Below are positions 15,719-26,889 of a stretch of DNA of 44,385 nucleotides, one piece after another. The notes beneath the pieces were generated by a model. It worked only from the letters and a program-made list of their open reading frames with translations. It was not told where the DNA came from and searched no databases. Source of the DNA: an uncultured Oscillospiraceae bacterium (GTDB lineage Bacteria > Bacillota > Clostridia > Oscillospirales > Oscillospiraceae); contig CALXFQ010000008.1 of the NCBI GenBank assembly GCA_944387625.1, positions 1-44,385 of the forward strand, in the 5' to 3' direction. Position numbers and translations under genes: made by a program. The number at the start of each line of letters is the position of its first letter. The stretch's first letter is position 1.

Positions 15719-16018
15719 ATGAGTAAAGCTCCAAGCCAACGTGATACTTTCAGAACCGTTAAGCCTTACCTGAAAAAGATCTGTGCCGCATTAGATATTG
15801 TCTCCTTCCTGGCCGCATGGGCTTATGGCCTTTTCGCGCCGGATACGCATTATTCTACCGCGCTTGTTTTCGGCCTTGCGGTCGTGCCGGCGTTTTTCGA
15901 TCTCCTTTACACCTCCTTGTTTGATCCGGGACCCTACTCCAGGAAGAAGGGCCTCTTCAAAAACGGCTTGGCCTTTTCTTTTTGGGTCACTGTTGGGATC
16001 CGCATGATGATGCGCTAA
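15719..16018 (+). CDS. small hypothetical membrane protein
   Basis: A 99-aa protein with a basic N-terminus (SQRDTFRTVKPYLKKI) and two to three hydrophobic segments (about residues 24-42, 46-65 and 82-95). The positive N-terminus suggests it starts inside the cell. AAGGAGGG (15706-15713) precedes the ATG, and the gene has its own promoter and a hairpin terminator. I do not recognise the family and can assign no function. Confidence 0.7.
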   Translation: MSKAPSQRDTFRTVKPYLKKICAALDIVSFLAAWAYGLFAPDTHYSTALVFGLAVVPAFFDLLYTSLFDPGPYSRKKGLFKNGLAFSFWVTVGIRMMMR

Positions 16019-16127
16019 AACTTTGCGTTGTTAGGTGATTTTTTCTCATCGCGAAACCCATTATTTCCAGAGCAGCAGAGCAGTGTATCAAGCAGGCTCA
16101 ACGCTACCAAATCGACCGTATCCAAAC

Positions 16128-16157
16128 GACCAACAGTTCCAAAAAGGACTGTTGGTC
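16128..16157 (+). terminator. intrinsic terminator after the small membrane protein gene
   Basis: GACCAACAGT and ACTGTTGGTC form a 10-bp perfect stem, followed by ATTTTGG. The remaining intergenic DNA to 16341 contains only an A/T-rich stretch (16240-16258) and the promoter-like sequence at 16266-16297. Confidence 0.75.
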
Positions 16158-16265
16158 ATTTTGGTATATGGGATCTATCCAGTTTTCATGTCCTTTGCCC
16201 TGGACCCTGCCCCATGTTGCCCCTGGGGGATGGATATAGTAAAAAAATAATTTTTTCTCGAACTG

Positions 16266-16297
16266 TGTGACCAAAGGCCCAACGATGTTGTCTATAT
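16266..16297 (+). promoter_or_regulatory. ECF-type promoter-like sequence ahead of the broken sigma-factor gene
   Basis: TGTGACC (16266-16272), a 17-bp spacer and GTCTATAT (16290-16297). The GTC-type -10 suggests recognition by an extracytoplasmic-function sigma factor, possibly the one once encoded here (autoregulation). Confidence 0.4.
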
Positions 16298-16341
16298 AAG
16301 TGAAGCCGGTCCCAAGGCCCTGCCAGAGAGGAAGGTCCGTT

Positions 16342-16901
16342 ATGGAAGATCTTGCTATCATAGAACTGTATTTCGCGCGCTCAGAAGCGGCCATCTCGGA
16401 GACCGATAAAAAGTACGAAAGTTCTGCTTTTCGATCTCCAACAACATACTCCACCACCGTTTGGACGCGGAAGAAAGCGTCAATGATACATTCCTGCAAG
16501 CCTGGTATTCTATCCCGCCGGCAAGACCGAACAGCTTGTCCGCGTATTTGGCAAAGATCGTCCGCAATATCTCTCTTAACCGCGTGAAGGCAAACAGCGC
16601 GCAAAAAAGAGGATCCGGCGAATACGCGCTGATATATGAAGAATTGGCCGGAGTGATCGGTGCTTCGGAAACTGCCGACGATGTGATCGACAGCATCGTT
16701 GTGAGAGATCTGCTCAACGCCTGGCTCGCGACATTAACGGACGAACAGCGTATGGTCTTTGTTGGGCGCTATTGGTATCGCGATCGCGTATCCACCATCG
16801 CCTCGAAAATGGATCTGTCCGTCAGCAAGACCAAAATGCTTCTTTTCCGGCTGCGGAACGACTTGAAGGCGTATTTGGAGAAGAGAGGTATCGACTTATG
16901 A
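16342..16901 (+). pseudogene. sigma-70 family (ECF-like) RNA polymerase sigma factor, frameshifted
   Basis: The first 26 residues (MEDLAIIELYFARSEAAISE and on to DKKY) are in one frame. From about 16422 the protein continues in another frame with a good sigma-factor sequence: SFCFSISNNIL, DAEESVNDTFLQAWYSIPPA, RNISLNRVKA and a region-4 helix-turn-helix RVSTIASKMDLSVSKTKMLLFRLR. The join needs one extra base between about 16414 and 16422, so a single-base deletion broke the gene. A strong ribosome site (GAGAGGAAGG) and an ECF-like promoter remain. The product would have been about 186 aa. A sequencing error is possible, but the neighbouring gene is also frameshifted. Confidence 0.75.
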
Positions 16902-17399
16902 CCGTTGACCAGCTCATGTTCGCGCTGAATGATATGGACGACGCTTATATCCACGCGTATGCCGAAAAAAACCGGCCAGAAAAAAGAGCTTACGGATCGC
17001 CGCGGTGGCCGCGTGCCTGGCTTTGGTGCTGATCTGTATTCCGGCGATCACCCACTTCTTCGGCCCCTCGCAGATGGACGATCCGTATCGCCAAGGTATT
17101 GAATACAGCGTAAACAGCATAATGAAGCAAAAAAGGCAGAAAAAGAGTTACTGCTCCATTGGTTCTTTGATGGAAGGACCGCGGAAGAACAAAAGGTAGA
17201 CATGGTATTTACCAAAGACGCGACGAAAACCCTTGAGATCAACGGTGTCGCGGTACAGATCGCGCCCAATGTAAACTCTTTGGGCTTCGAGCACTACTAC
17301 TATGCTGTTTTTGAGTATGACGGCATCGTATATGACGTGCGGACCAGATCGAACGATCCGAACTATATCTACGAGGTGCTGGACCAGCTCCTCAAATAG
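16898..17399 (+). pseudogene. membrane partner (anti-sigma-like) of the broken sigma factor, frameshifted
   Basis: The start overlaps the sigma-factor stop by ATGA, as in the sigma/membrane-protein pairs common in Oscillospiraceae. Frame one gives MTVDQLMFALNDMDDAYIHA. At an A6 run (16980-16985) it must shift by one base to reach the membrane helix AAVAACLALVLICIPAITHFF. A second shift near 17105-17115 leads to EAKKAEKELLLHWFFDGRTA and a long tail ending LDQLLK at 17399. At least two lesions are therefore needed. The function of such partners is unproven; tethering and inhibiting the sigma factor is inferred from the arrangement. Confidence 0.65.
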
Positions 17400-17443
17400 A
17401 CAAATGAGAAAAGCCTCACATTCGCCGGATTTTCTCGATAGCA

Positions 17444-17475
17444 GACCTGGGGCCGGGAGGCCCCGGGTCTTTTCG
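17444..17475 (+). terminator. intrinsic terminator upstream of pcrA
   Basis: GACCTGGGGCC and GGCCCCGGGTC form an 11-bp stem with one G-T pair and a 4-nt loop, followed by TTTTCGATTTT. Confidence 0.85.
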
Positions 17476-17485
17476 ATTTTGGGGC

Positions 17486-17514
17486 TTTACCTTTCGTCCT
17501 CCTTGGGGTAAAAT
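17486..17514 (+). promoter_or_regulatory. SigA-type promoter of pcrA
   Basis: TTTACC (17486-17491), a 17-bp spacer and TAAAAT (17509-17514). Confidence 0.55.
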
Positions 17515-17543
17515 AATACATCATATTTAAGATAGGTGTTACG

Positions 17544-19925
17544 ATGACCAAAGAATTACACTCCCGATTTATCGCCGCCCGGCGGGCATATATCGAAGAC
17601 CGATTTCAGCATCTCGATCCCATGCAGCGCTCGGCTGTGCTCACTACGCAAGGTCCGCTCCTGCTGCTGGCCGGCGCGGGCAGCGGCAAGACCACGGTCC
17701 TGATCGATCGGATCGCCAATTTGATCCGGTTCGGCTCCGGCAGTGATACCGACTTTGTCGCCCCCTATGTGACGCAGGAGGACGTGTCCTTCCTTGAGGG
17801 ACTGACCCGGCCCCTGGATGAAGCGGACCGCCTTCGGGCGGACCGGCTGTGCGCGGTAGACCCTGCGGCGCCCTGGAGCATCCTGGCGATCACGTTTACC
17901 AACAAAGCCGCCAATGAATTGAAGGAGCGGCTCGGAAACATCCTTGGATCTGATGGGGATGGGGTATGGGCCATGACCTTTCACGCCGCCTGCTGCCGGA
18001 TCCTGCGGCGGGACATCGAACGACTGGGCTACACCAGCCATTTCACCATTTATGATACCAACGACTCCGAACGTCTTATGAAGGATGTCCTGAAAGAGAT
18101 GGATCTGGACGAGAAGACCTTCCCGCCCAAGTATGTCCTGGGGGCGATCAGCCGGCGGAAGGATAGCTATACCACCCCTGAGGCCATGCTGGAACAGGCG
18201 GAGGAAGTCAACGATATCAAGTCCATCCACATCGCCCGGGCATACCAGACCTACCAGAAGCGGCTGAAAGACAACAACGCTTTGGATTTTGATGACATCA
18301 TCTTCCTGACGGTGAAGCTCCTGCAGGAGCACCAGGACATCCTTGCCTATTACCAGAACAAGTTCAAGTATGTGCTGGTGGATGAGTACCAGGACACCAA
18401 CCATATGCAGTACTTACTGACCAGTCTTCTGGCAGGAGGATATCGGAACATCTGCGTAGTAGGCGATGAAGATCAGAGCATCTATCGCTTCCGGGGAGCC
18501 ACCATCGAAAACATCCTGGATTTTGAGAAGCAGTATCCTGACTGCCGGACCATCCGCCTGGAACAGAATTACCGCTCCACCCAGTCGATCCTGGACGCGG
18601 CCAACGCGGTGATCGCGCATAACCTGGCCCGGAAGGGCAAGCGGCTGTGGACCTCCAACGGCGTGGGGGACCCGATCACGGTGTACGAGGCGGCGGACCA
18701 GGACGGGGAGGCCAACTTCGTGGCCGGTCAGATCCTGGCCCATGCCAGGAAGGAAGGGTTTGGAAGCTGTGCGGTCCTTTATCGCACCAACGCCCAGTCC
18801 AACGCTTTGGAATATGCCATGAAGCGCAACGGCATCCCTTATCGGATGATCGGCGGCACCAAGTTTTTTGAACGGCTGGAGATCCGGGATATGCTGGGGT
18901 ATCTGAGCGTCATCAATGACCGCTCGGATGATATGCGGCTGAAGCGGATCGTCAACCAGCCGCCCCGGGGGCTGGGCGCCAAGACCATGGAAACGGTGGA
19001 GCGGCTGGCCCGGGCCGAGGGGGTGGGGCTATACCGGGTGATATCGGATCCCTACTCCTACGGTCCTCTGGAAAAGTCTGCCGTGAAGCTGATGAAGTTC
19101 ACGGTGCTGATCGAAGAGCTGGCTCAGCTGCTGGAGGATGGTATGCCTTTGCCGGAGTTCTACGATCAGGTGATGACCCGTACAGGCTATGTGGATATGC
19201 TGGAGAGCAAGCCCACCGAGGAGAACCTGGGCAGACTGGAGAATATCCGGGAGCTGCGCTCCAATATCCAGGCTTATGTGGATAACAATGAAGATCCCAC
19301 CCTGGCAGGCTTTTTGGAGGAGATCGCTCTGTATACCGACCTGGAGCAATACCAGGAAGGGGAGGAAGCGATCGTGATGATGACCATGCACTCGGCCAAG
19401 GGCCTGGAATTTCCCCATGTGTTCCTGGTGGGCTTCGAGGACGGCCTGTTCCCCGGGATGCGGGCCATCGGGGACACGGAGGAGATGGAGGAGGAACGGC
19501 GGCTGTGCTATGTGGCGATCACCCGGGCCAAGAAGACCCTCTCGATCAGCTACGCCCGCCAGCGGCTCCTCTACGGCCGGACCAGCGCCACCATGGCCTC
19601 CCGGTTCCTGCGGGAGATCCCGGAGGACCATGTGGTCCGCAAAGGGGGCTACCATCCGCCGCAGACCAGCCGCCAGCCCGTTTTCACCGGCCAGCAGATG
19701 CCTACCCGCAGTCCTCTGCGGGCCTTGGAGCGGCCTGCCGCCGCCAGGAACACATACCTGGAACTGAACAAAGGGGATATGGTGGAGCACTCCGGCTTTG
19801 GCCGGGGGATGGTGCTCTCCGTGATCCGGATGGGCGGCGACGCCCTGCTGGAGATCGCCTTCGATAATATCGGCACCAAAAAGCTCATGGCAAAGACCGC
19901 TTCTGCTTATATGAAAAAGCTGTGA
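17544..19925 (+). CDS. pcrA: ATP-dependent DNA helicase PcrA (UvrD/Rep family)
   Basis: A 793-aa superfamily-1A 3'-5' helicase of DNA repair and rolling-circle replication. Motifs in order: Q motif LDPMQRSAV, Walker A AGAGSGKTT (about residues 43-51), motif Ia ITFTNKAANELKERL, Walker B VDEYQDTN, motif III VGDEDQSIYRFRGA, motif IV IRLEQNYRS, motif V TMHSAKGLEFPHVFLVG and motif VI YVAITRAKK. The C-terminal 50 residues (DMVEHSGFGRGMVLSV) form the Tudor-like tail that contacts RNA polymerase in PcrA. There is a short insertion after motif I (FGSGSDTDFVAPYVTQEDVS). The ribosome site is weak. ligA follows one gene later, as in the common pcrA-ligA cluster. Confidence 0.96.
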   Translation: MTKELHSRFIAARRAYIEDRFQHLDPMQRSAVLTTQGPLLLLAGAGSGKTTVLIDRIANLIRFGSGSDTDFVAPYVTQEDVSFLEGLTRPLDEADRLRADRLCAVDPAAPWSILAITFTNKAANELKERLGNILGSDGDGVWAMTFHAACCRILRRDIERLGYTSHFTIYDTNDSERLMKDVLKEMDLDEKTFPPKYVLGAISRRKDSYTTPEAMLEQAEEVNDIKSIHIARAYQTYQKRLKDNNALDFDDIIFLTVKLLQEHQDILAYYQNKFKYVLVDEYQDTNHMQYLLTSLLAGGYRNICVVGDEDQSIYRFRGATIENILDFEKQYPDCRTIRLEQNYRSTQSILDAANAVIAHNLARKGKRLWTSNGVGDPITVYEAADQDGEANFVAGQILAHARKEGFGSCAVLYRTNAQSNALEYAMKRNGIPYRMIGGTKFFERLEIRDMLGYLSVINDRSDDMRLKRIVNQPPRGLGAKTMETVERLARAEGVGLYRVISDPYSYGPLEKSAVKLMKFTVLIEELAQLLEDGMPLPEFYDQVMTRTGYVDMLESKPTEENLGRLENIRELRSNIQAYVDNNEDPTLAGFLEEIALYTDLEQYQEGEEAIVMMTMHSAKGLEFPHVFLVGFEDGLFPGMRAIGDTEEMEEERRLCYVAITRAKKTLSISYARQRLLYGRTSATMASRFLREIPEDHVVRKGGYHPPQTSRQPVFTGQQMPTRSPLRALERPAAARNTYLELNKGDMVEHSGFGRGMVLSVIRMGGDALLEIAFDNIGTKKLMAKTASAYMKKL

Positions 19926-19949
19926 TCGTTTTTCCCCGCCTGGCATAGG

Positions 19950-19977
19950 CTCCTACGGGAGGATATTCCCGTAGGAG
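19950..19977 (+). promoter_or_regulatory. hairpin that encloses the yunB ribosome site
   Basis: CTCCTACGGGA and TCCCGTAGGAG form a perfect 11-bp stem with a 6-nt loop. The 3' arm contains the first part of the GGAGGGG ribosome site (19974-19980) of yunB. If the transcript comes from pcrA, the hairpin would mask that site. Confidence 0.6.
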
Positions 19978-19983
19978 GGGTCC

Positions 19984-22582
<2,599 letters not shown>

Positions 22583-22588
22583 TAAGCA

Positions 22589-22623
22589 CAACGGCACGAC
22601 CGCTCCAGGCAGTCGTGCCGTTG
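22589..22623. terminator. hairpin between ligA and the converging small gene
   Basis: CAACGGCACGAC and GTCGTGCCGTTG form a 12-bp perfect stem with an 11-nt loop. It lacks a T-run on both strands and is probably shared by the two converging genes. Confidence 0.6.
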
Positions 22624-22625
22624 AT

Positions 22626-22835
22626 TCATAGTGAGAAATCCTGCTGATCGTACCGGCTGGTGTCCAGGGCCTTGGGCTTGACAGGGATCCGCTTGCAGGG
22701 GTCGTAGCGAAATTTGCGGCATTTTTCCCGCTCTGTCACCATGCCTCGCTTGGCGCACAGGATCTGGTCCTCTTCCAGCACCGTCCCGTGGGCGCAATAG
22801 CGGCAAGACGGGGGGATCTTCTTTCTGAACAGCAT
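22626..22835 (-). CDS. small conserved Cys-rich protein
   Basis: A 69-aa protein with a CxxC pair (Cys11, Cys14), Cys27 and Cys39, which could bind zinc, plus Cys47. The sequence SCRYCAHG..LCAKRG..CRKFRYDP, ending in ALDTSRYDQQDFSL, matches my memory of a small conserved clostridial family of unknown function. The start at 22835 follows AGAGAGG; the frame extends upstream without a ribosome site. It lies 31 nt after the ylbJ-like gene and is probably co-transcribed with it. Confidence 0.75.
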   Translation of the reverse strand: MLFRKKIPPSCRYCAHGTVLEEDQILCAKRGMVTEREKCRKFRYDPCKRIPVKPKALDTSRYDQQDFSL

Positions 22836-22866
22836 AAAAACGACCTCTCTATCCGTGTTTTTCCCA

Positions 22867-23808
22867 TTATACACCGATCCCATGGTAAATGCTACACCTT
22901 TTTTCCGCCCGCTTGAGATACGCCCCCAGGATCGTCCCGGCGGTGACAGCCACCGCCAGGATGGTACGGCCCAGTCCGCCCCAGATCAGCTGTCCCGCGA
23001 TCCAGGCTAAAGATGTGGCGATACAGCATTGGAGCAGTTTTCCCAGGAAATAATCGGTCTTGTTCAGCGCCGGACTGGTCACCGCGCAGGTCTGCATGGA
23101 TACGCAAGCGCCGCCAAAGCTCATGAGCCCGGCGCAGATCAGAAATCTCATGGCCGGGTCGGATGCCTCCATCAGGACGATACAGCCATTGGACAGCTCC
23201 AGTATCCCCTCCGTCACCGCCCGGACCGGCACCGAAGCCCGGTCCAGCCCCCAGCGTTCCAAAAATCCCAGCGCCACCCGGAAGAGCACCACCCACCCGC
23301 AGACCGTTCCCATGACCTTCACTCCGTTTTCCAGGGCTTGGGGGAAGGAGATCGGCTGGGTCCTGCCGCCGGGGATCAGGCCCGATCTCTTTGTCAGAAG
23401 CGCGCCTGCGATCCCGGCGCTCAGCAGCAAGATCGCCCACAGGAGCCAGCAGGCCCATCCCCGGCCCAGTATCTGATGCCCCACCCCAAACAGGAAGGCC
23501 GGTCCGCACTGGTTGCACGCCACCAGCATCCGCTGGGCCTGCCCTTTGGAGAGCCTGCCGGATCTGTACGCCTGGTCCACCACCTTCGCCCCTACCGGGT
23601 AGCCTCCCAGCCATCCGGCAAGGATCAAGCTCCCATCCAAAGCGCCGGTGAGATAGATGCCCAGGACCATCATGGGAAACAGGGAGGGGATCAGGGTCTG
23701 AAGGCAGGTCCCGATCCCCTGTCTGGCCCCTTCCATGGCCGTCACCGGGTCCAAGATCAGAAGCACCATGCCGATCGCCGCCGCCGCGGCGCCCATCTTC
23801 CCGGACAT
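22867..23808 (-). CDS. YlbJ-like sporulation membrane protein (nucleoside-recognition/Gate domain)
   Basis: A 313-aa polytopic membrane protein with seven to eight hydrophobic segments. The Gate-type signature LIPSLFPMMVLGIYL comes early, followed by AGWLGGYPVGAKVV and CNQCGPAFLFGVG, which are features of YlbJ and its relatives. YlbJ of Bacillus is a mother-cell protein needed for heat-resistant spores. This copy is shorter than Bacillus YlbJ (about 400 aa), so it may be a sister family. GAGGTGATGG precedes the ATG. It is divergent from yqfC, which also fits a mother-cell role. Confidence 0.75.
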   Translation of the reverse strand: MSGKMGAAAAAIGMVLLILDPVTAMEGARQGIGTCLQTLIPSLFPMMVLGIYLTGALDGSLILAGWLGGYPVGAKVVDQAYRSGRLSKGQAQRMLVACNQCGPAFLFGVGHQILGRGWACWLLWAILLLSAGIAGALLTKRSGLIPGGRTQPISFPQALENGVKVMGTVCGWVVLFRVALGFLERWGLDRASVPVRAVTEGILELSNGCIVLMEASDPAMRFLICAGLMSFGGACVSMQTCAVTSPALNKTDYFLGKLLQCCIATSLAWIAGQLIWGGLGRTILAVAVTAGTILGAYLKRAEKRCSIYHGIGV

Positions 23809-23889
23809 ACCATCACCTCGGAAGATACTATGCGCCCAAGTGATCGATCATCCTCCCGATTCATATCCTTTGGAAAAGGGGGTGCTTCC

Positions 23890-24168
23890 ATGAAGCAGCG
23901 CAACTGGTCGGATCGGCTGGCTTTGGCCGCGGATCTGGACACGGAACCGCTGCCCGGTCAACCGTTGGTCGAACTGTTGGGAGATGGCCGGGCAGTGGTG
24001 GAAAATCACAAAGGGGTCACGGAATACGGGCCGGAGCGGATCTGTGTCCGGGTGCGATACGGGTCCTTATGCATCTGTGGATGCGGCTTGGAGCTGGCCC
24101 GTATGACGGCGGAACAGCTGGTGATCACCGGCAGGATCGATGGCATCAGCGTGATCAGGAGGTGTTGA
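23890..24168 (+). CDS. yqfC: sporulation protein YqfC
   Basis: A 92-aa YabP/YqfC-family protein, SigE-controlled in Bacillus. Typical sequence: LPGQPLVELLGDGRAVVENHKGVTEYGPERICVRVRYGSLCICGCGLELARMTAEQLVITGRIDGI. The start is fixed by AAAAGGGGG before the ATG at 23890; the frame is open far upstream only because it crosses the antisense of the ylbJ-like gene. yqfD follows after 2 nt. CATATCCT (23862-23869), with TGATCG 15 bp upstream, is a possible SigE promoter. Confidence 0.9.
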   Translation: MKQRNWSDRLALAADLDTEPLPGQPLVELLGDGRAVVENHKGVTEYGPERICVRVRYGSLCICGCGLELARMTAEQLVITGRIDGISVIRRC

Positions 24169-24170
24169 GC

Positions 24171-25364
24171 ATGGGCCTGTATGGATCGCTGTGGGGGATG
24201 GTCCAGGTCCGGCTGATCAGCGCCGATCCCCAGGGCGCCCTGGCGGCGGTGAACCGGCGTGCCATCTCCATCTATCACCTTGCGTACAAAGACCCCCTGA
24301 CCGTTGAGTTCCTGGCCGCCAGTTCAGATCGGAAGGCCCTTCAGTCGATCGCGGACAGGAGAGGCGACCGGATCGCCTTTCTGCAAAAGCACGGGCTGTA
24401 CGCCTGGATCCCACGGATCCTTTCACGGCCTGTATTGCTGGCGGCCGCCGCCCTTATCCTGATACTGACGATCTATCTTCCCACCAAAGTATTCTTTTTG
24501 GAAGTGGAGGGGAACGTTTCTGTTCCCACGAGCCTGATCTTGTCCGTGGCCGAGGAGCATGGCATCTGTTTCGGCGCGGACCGCAGTCAGATCCGCAGCG
24601 AGCGGCTGAAAAACGTGCTTTTACAGCAGATCCCGGATCTGAAATGGGCGGGGGTGAACACCTACGGCTGCCGGGCGGTGATCAGTGTCCGGGAGCGGAC
24701 GCAAACGCCCCGTCAAGATCTCTTCCTCGGGATCAGCAGCATCGTGGCCGCTCATGACGCGCTGATCGGTCAGGTGGTGGTGACCCGTGGCACCGCGGTC
24801 TGCCAAGTGGGGCAGTCCGTAAAGAAAGGACAACTGCTGATCTCGGGCTATACCGACTTAGGGCTTTGTATCCGGGGGGAACACGCCCAGGGGGAAGTCT
24901 ATGGGGAAACTTTGCGGGATCTGCGCCTGATCATGCCCTCCCAGCAGCAATACCGGGGCGATGTGGAGGAGGAAAGCGGGTGCTTGAGCATCATCATCGG
25001 AAAAAAACGCATAAATCTCTTTAAAGGTAGTGGAATTTCCCCTACCACTTGTGATAAAATGTATCAGGAGTATAGTGTCACATTGCCGGGAGGTTTTCGC
25101 CTGCCCATCACCTTCGTGGTGGAGCGGTGGACCGAGCGTGACCTCACGGTCTCCGAAATAAGCCCGGATCAGGCACAGCCATGGCTGGAGCAGCACGCCA
25201 GGGACTATCTCACCGGCCATATGATCGCGGGCCGGATCCTTGATGAAAAGGCCCAGCTCTGCCAGGTCGATGGCGGGATCTGTTTGGATGGCGCGTACGC
25301 CTGCTATGAAATGATCGGAAGGACACGGCAAGAGGAGATGATAGACGGATATGAAGATCGCTGA
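24171..25364 (+). CDS. yqfD: sporulation protein YqfD
   Basis: A 397-aa membrane protein required for sporulation in Bacillus; its mechanism is unknown. The cytosolic N-terminal part (about 85 residues) is followed by a transmembrane segment (LLAAAALILILTIYLPTKVFFLEVEGN). The extracytoplasmic domain contains DLKWAGVNTYGCRAVISVRERT and AAHDALIGQVVVTRGTAVCQVGQSVKKGQLLISG, the hallmark YqfD blocks. The start at 24171 follows AGGAGGTG, overlapping the end of yqfC. Its 3' end overlaps the phoH-like gene by 14 nt. Confidence 0.92.
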   Translation: MGLYGSLWGMVQVRLISADPQGALAAVNRRAISIYHLAYKDPLTVEFLAASSDRKALQSIADRRGDRIAFLQKHGLYAWIPRILSRPVLLAAAALILILTIYLPTKVFFLEVEGNVSVPTSLILSVAEEHGICFGADRSQIRSERLKNVLLQQIPDLKWAGVNTYGCRAVISVRERTQTPRQDLFLGISSIVAAHDALIGQVVVTRGTAVCQVGQSVKKGQLLISGYTDLGLCIRGEHAQGEVYGETLRDLRLIMPSQQQYRGDVEEESGCLSIIIGKKRINLFKGSGISPTTCDKMYQEYSVTLPGGFRLPITFVVERWTERDLTVSEISPDQAQPWLEQHARDYLTGHMIAGRILDEKAQLCQVDGGICLDGAYACYEMIGRTRQEEMIDGYEDR

Positions 25365-26364
25365 AAGAACAGTCAACGCGGAGCGAGTGGAGCACCTGAT
25401 CTCGGTGTTCGGCTCCTTCGATGAGAATATCAGGAAGATCGAGGAAGCTTTGGCGGTATCCATCGTGAACAGAGGCACCGAGCTGAAGATCACCGGGGAT
25501 GAGGAGGCGGCGGATAAAGCCGCCAGGACCCTGGAGGGACTGCTGGCCCTGGCGGCCAAGGGAGAGACCATCGATGAGCAGCGGGTCCGATACCTGATCA
25601 CCCTGGTAAAAGAGGGCAATGACGCGCAGGTGTCCCAGATCGCCAAAGATGTGGTCTGCATCACCGCCAAGGGAAAGCCCATCAAGGCCAAGACCGTTGG
25701 CCAGCAGCAGTATATGAAAGCGATCCAGCACAACACCATCACCATCGGCGTAGGCCCTGCCGGTACCGGCAAGACCTACCTGGCGGTGGCCGCTGCGGTG
25801 GCGGCTTTCCGGGAGCGGACGGTGAACCGGATCATCCTCACTCGTCCGGCGGTGGAGGCCGGAGAGCGGCTGGGTTATCTTCCCGGGGATCTGCAAAACA
25901 AGGTCGATCCGTATCTGCGGCCGCTGTACGACGCCCTGTATGATATGCTGGGGCCGGAGACCTTCCAGAAATACCAGGAGCGTGGCTCTATCGAGGTAGC
26001 GCCTCTGGCCTATATGCGTGGGCGGACCCTGGATGACAGCTTCATCATCCTGGACGAGGCCCAGAACACCACCAAGGAGCAGATGAAAATGTTCCTGACA
26101 CGTCTTGGCTTCGGCTCCAAGGTGGTGATCACCGGCGACGTGACCCAGATCGATCTGCCTGACGATAAGACCTCCGGGCTGAAAGACGCGATCCGGGTAC
26201 TGGAGGGGATCGAGGACATCGCCATCTGCAAGCTCACCTCCGCCGATGTGGTCCGCCATGCCCTGGTCCAGCAGATCATCAACGCTTACGAAAAAGCCGC
26301 TCGAAAGGCGGAAGAAAAGCGGTCCGGCCCCAAAGCCCAGACACGCTGGCAAAGGAAGAAATGA
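25351..26364 (+). CDS. phoH: PhoH-family ATPase
   Basis: A 337-aa cytosolic P-loop ATPase of the PhoH/YbeZ type, thought to act with YbeY in RNA metabolism. The N-terminal KH-like part (about residues 1-75) precedes the ATPase domain with Walker A VGPAGTGKTYLA (about residue 135), RPAVEAGERLGYLPGD, Walker B SFIILDEAQNTT and a sensor-like VITGDVTQIDLP. GAGGAGATG-type ribosome sequence lies inside yqfD. The gene is directly followed by ybeY, one base after its stop, which supports the YbeZ-YbeY pairing. Confidence 0.94.
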   Translation: MKIAERTVNAERVEHLISVFGSFDENIRKIEEALAVSIVNRGTELKITGDEEAADKAARTLEGLLALAAKGETIDEQRVRYLITLVKEGNDAQVSQIAKDVVCITAKGKPIKAKTVGQQQYMKAIQHNTITIGVGPAGTGKTYLAVAAAVAAFRERTVNRIILTRPAVEAGERLGYLPGDLQNKVDPYLRPLYDALYDMLGPETFQKYQERGSIEVAPLAYMRGRTLDDSFIILDEAQNTTKEQMKMFLTRLGFGSKVVITGDVTQIDLPDDKTSGLKDAIRVLEGIEDIAICKLTSADVVRHALVQQIINAYEKAARKAEEKRSGPKAQTRWQRKK

Positions 26365-26365
26365 T

Positions 26366-26866
26366 ATGAAAGCAAAGATCAATATGAGCTTTGACGGCTA
26401 TGCGCTCCAGCGGCTGGCCATCAGTTCGATCATCCGCAAATGCATCCAGGCGGTCCTGGACGCCGAGCGCGTCCAGGTGGGGTGCGAGATCAATGTCCTG
26501 GTTACCAACGATCTGGGCATCCAGGCGATCAACAAAGCCAGCCGGGGCCTGGATAAGCCCACCGATGTGCTCAGCTTCCCCATGTTCGATCTGGCCCCCG
26601 GTACGCCGCCCACGGCGGAGAACGGGTCTGTGGACCCCGAAACAGGTCTTTGCCCCCTGGGGGATATGTGCATCAGCCTGGAGCGTGCCATAGAGCAGGC
26701 GAAGACCTTCGGCCACAGCGTGAAGCGGGAAGTGGGCTACCTGACGATCCACTCCATGCTCCATCTGCTGGGCTACGACCACCTGGACGAAGGCCCGGAA
26801 AAAGCCCGGATGCGGGCCAGGGAAGAGGCCATCGCCGGGACCATCCCCGGCATGAGCCGGAATTGA
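26366..26866 (+). CDS. ybeY: endoribonuclease/rRNA maturation factor YbeY
   Basis: A 166-aa metalloprotein for 16S rRNA 3'-end maturation and ribosome quality control. The zinc-binding signature H-x3-H-x5-H is seen in TIHSMLHLLGYDHL near the C-terminus, and PTDVLSFPMFD is the second family block. The start at 26366 is served by AAAGGAAG inside the end of phoH. It follows phoH by one base. It has a slight insertion (GTPPTAENGSVDPETGLCP) in the loop after PTDVLSFP. Confidence 0.94.
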   Translation: MKAKINMSFDGYALQRLAISSIIRKCIQAVLDAERVQVGCEINVLVTNDLGIQAINKASRGLDKPTDVLSFPMFDLAPGTPPTAENGSVDPETGLCPLGDMCISLERAIEQAKTFGHSVKREVGYLTIHSMLHLLGYDHLDEGPEKARMRAREEAIAGTIPGMSRN

Positions 26867-26889
26867 CAGATCATACTTAGGAGAATACC

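Noticed and set aside
23825..23832. CATAGTAT on the minus strand upstream of the ylbJ-like gene as a promoter
   Set aside because: The predicted transcript start would lie within the GAGGTGATGG ribosome site, leaving almost no leader.
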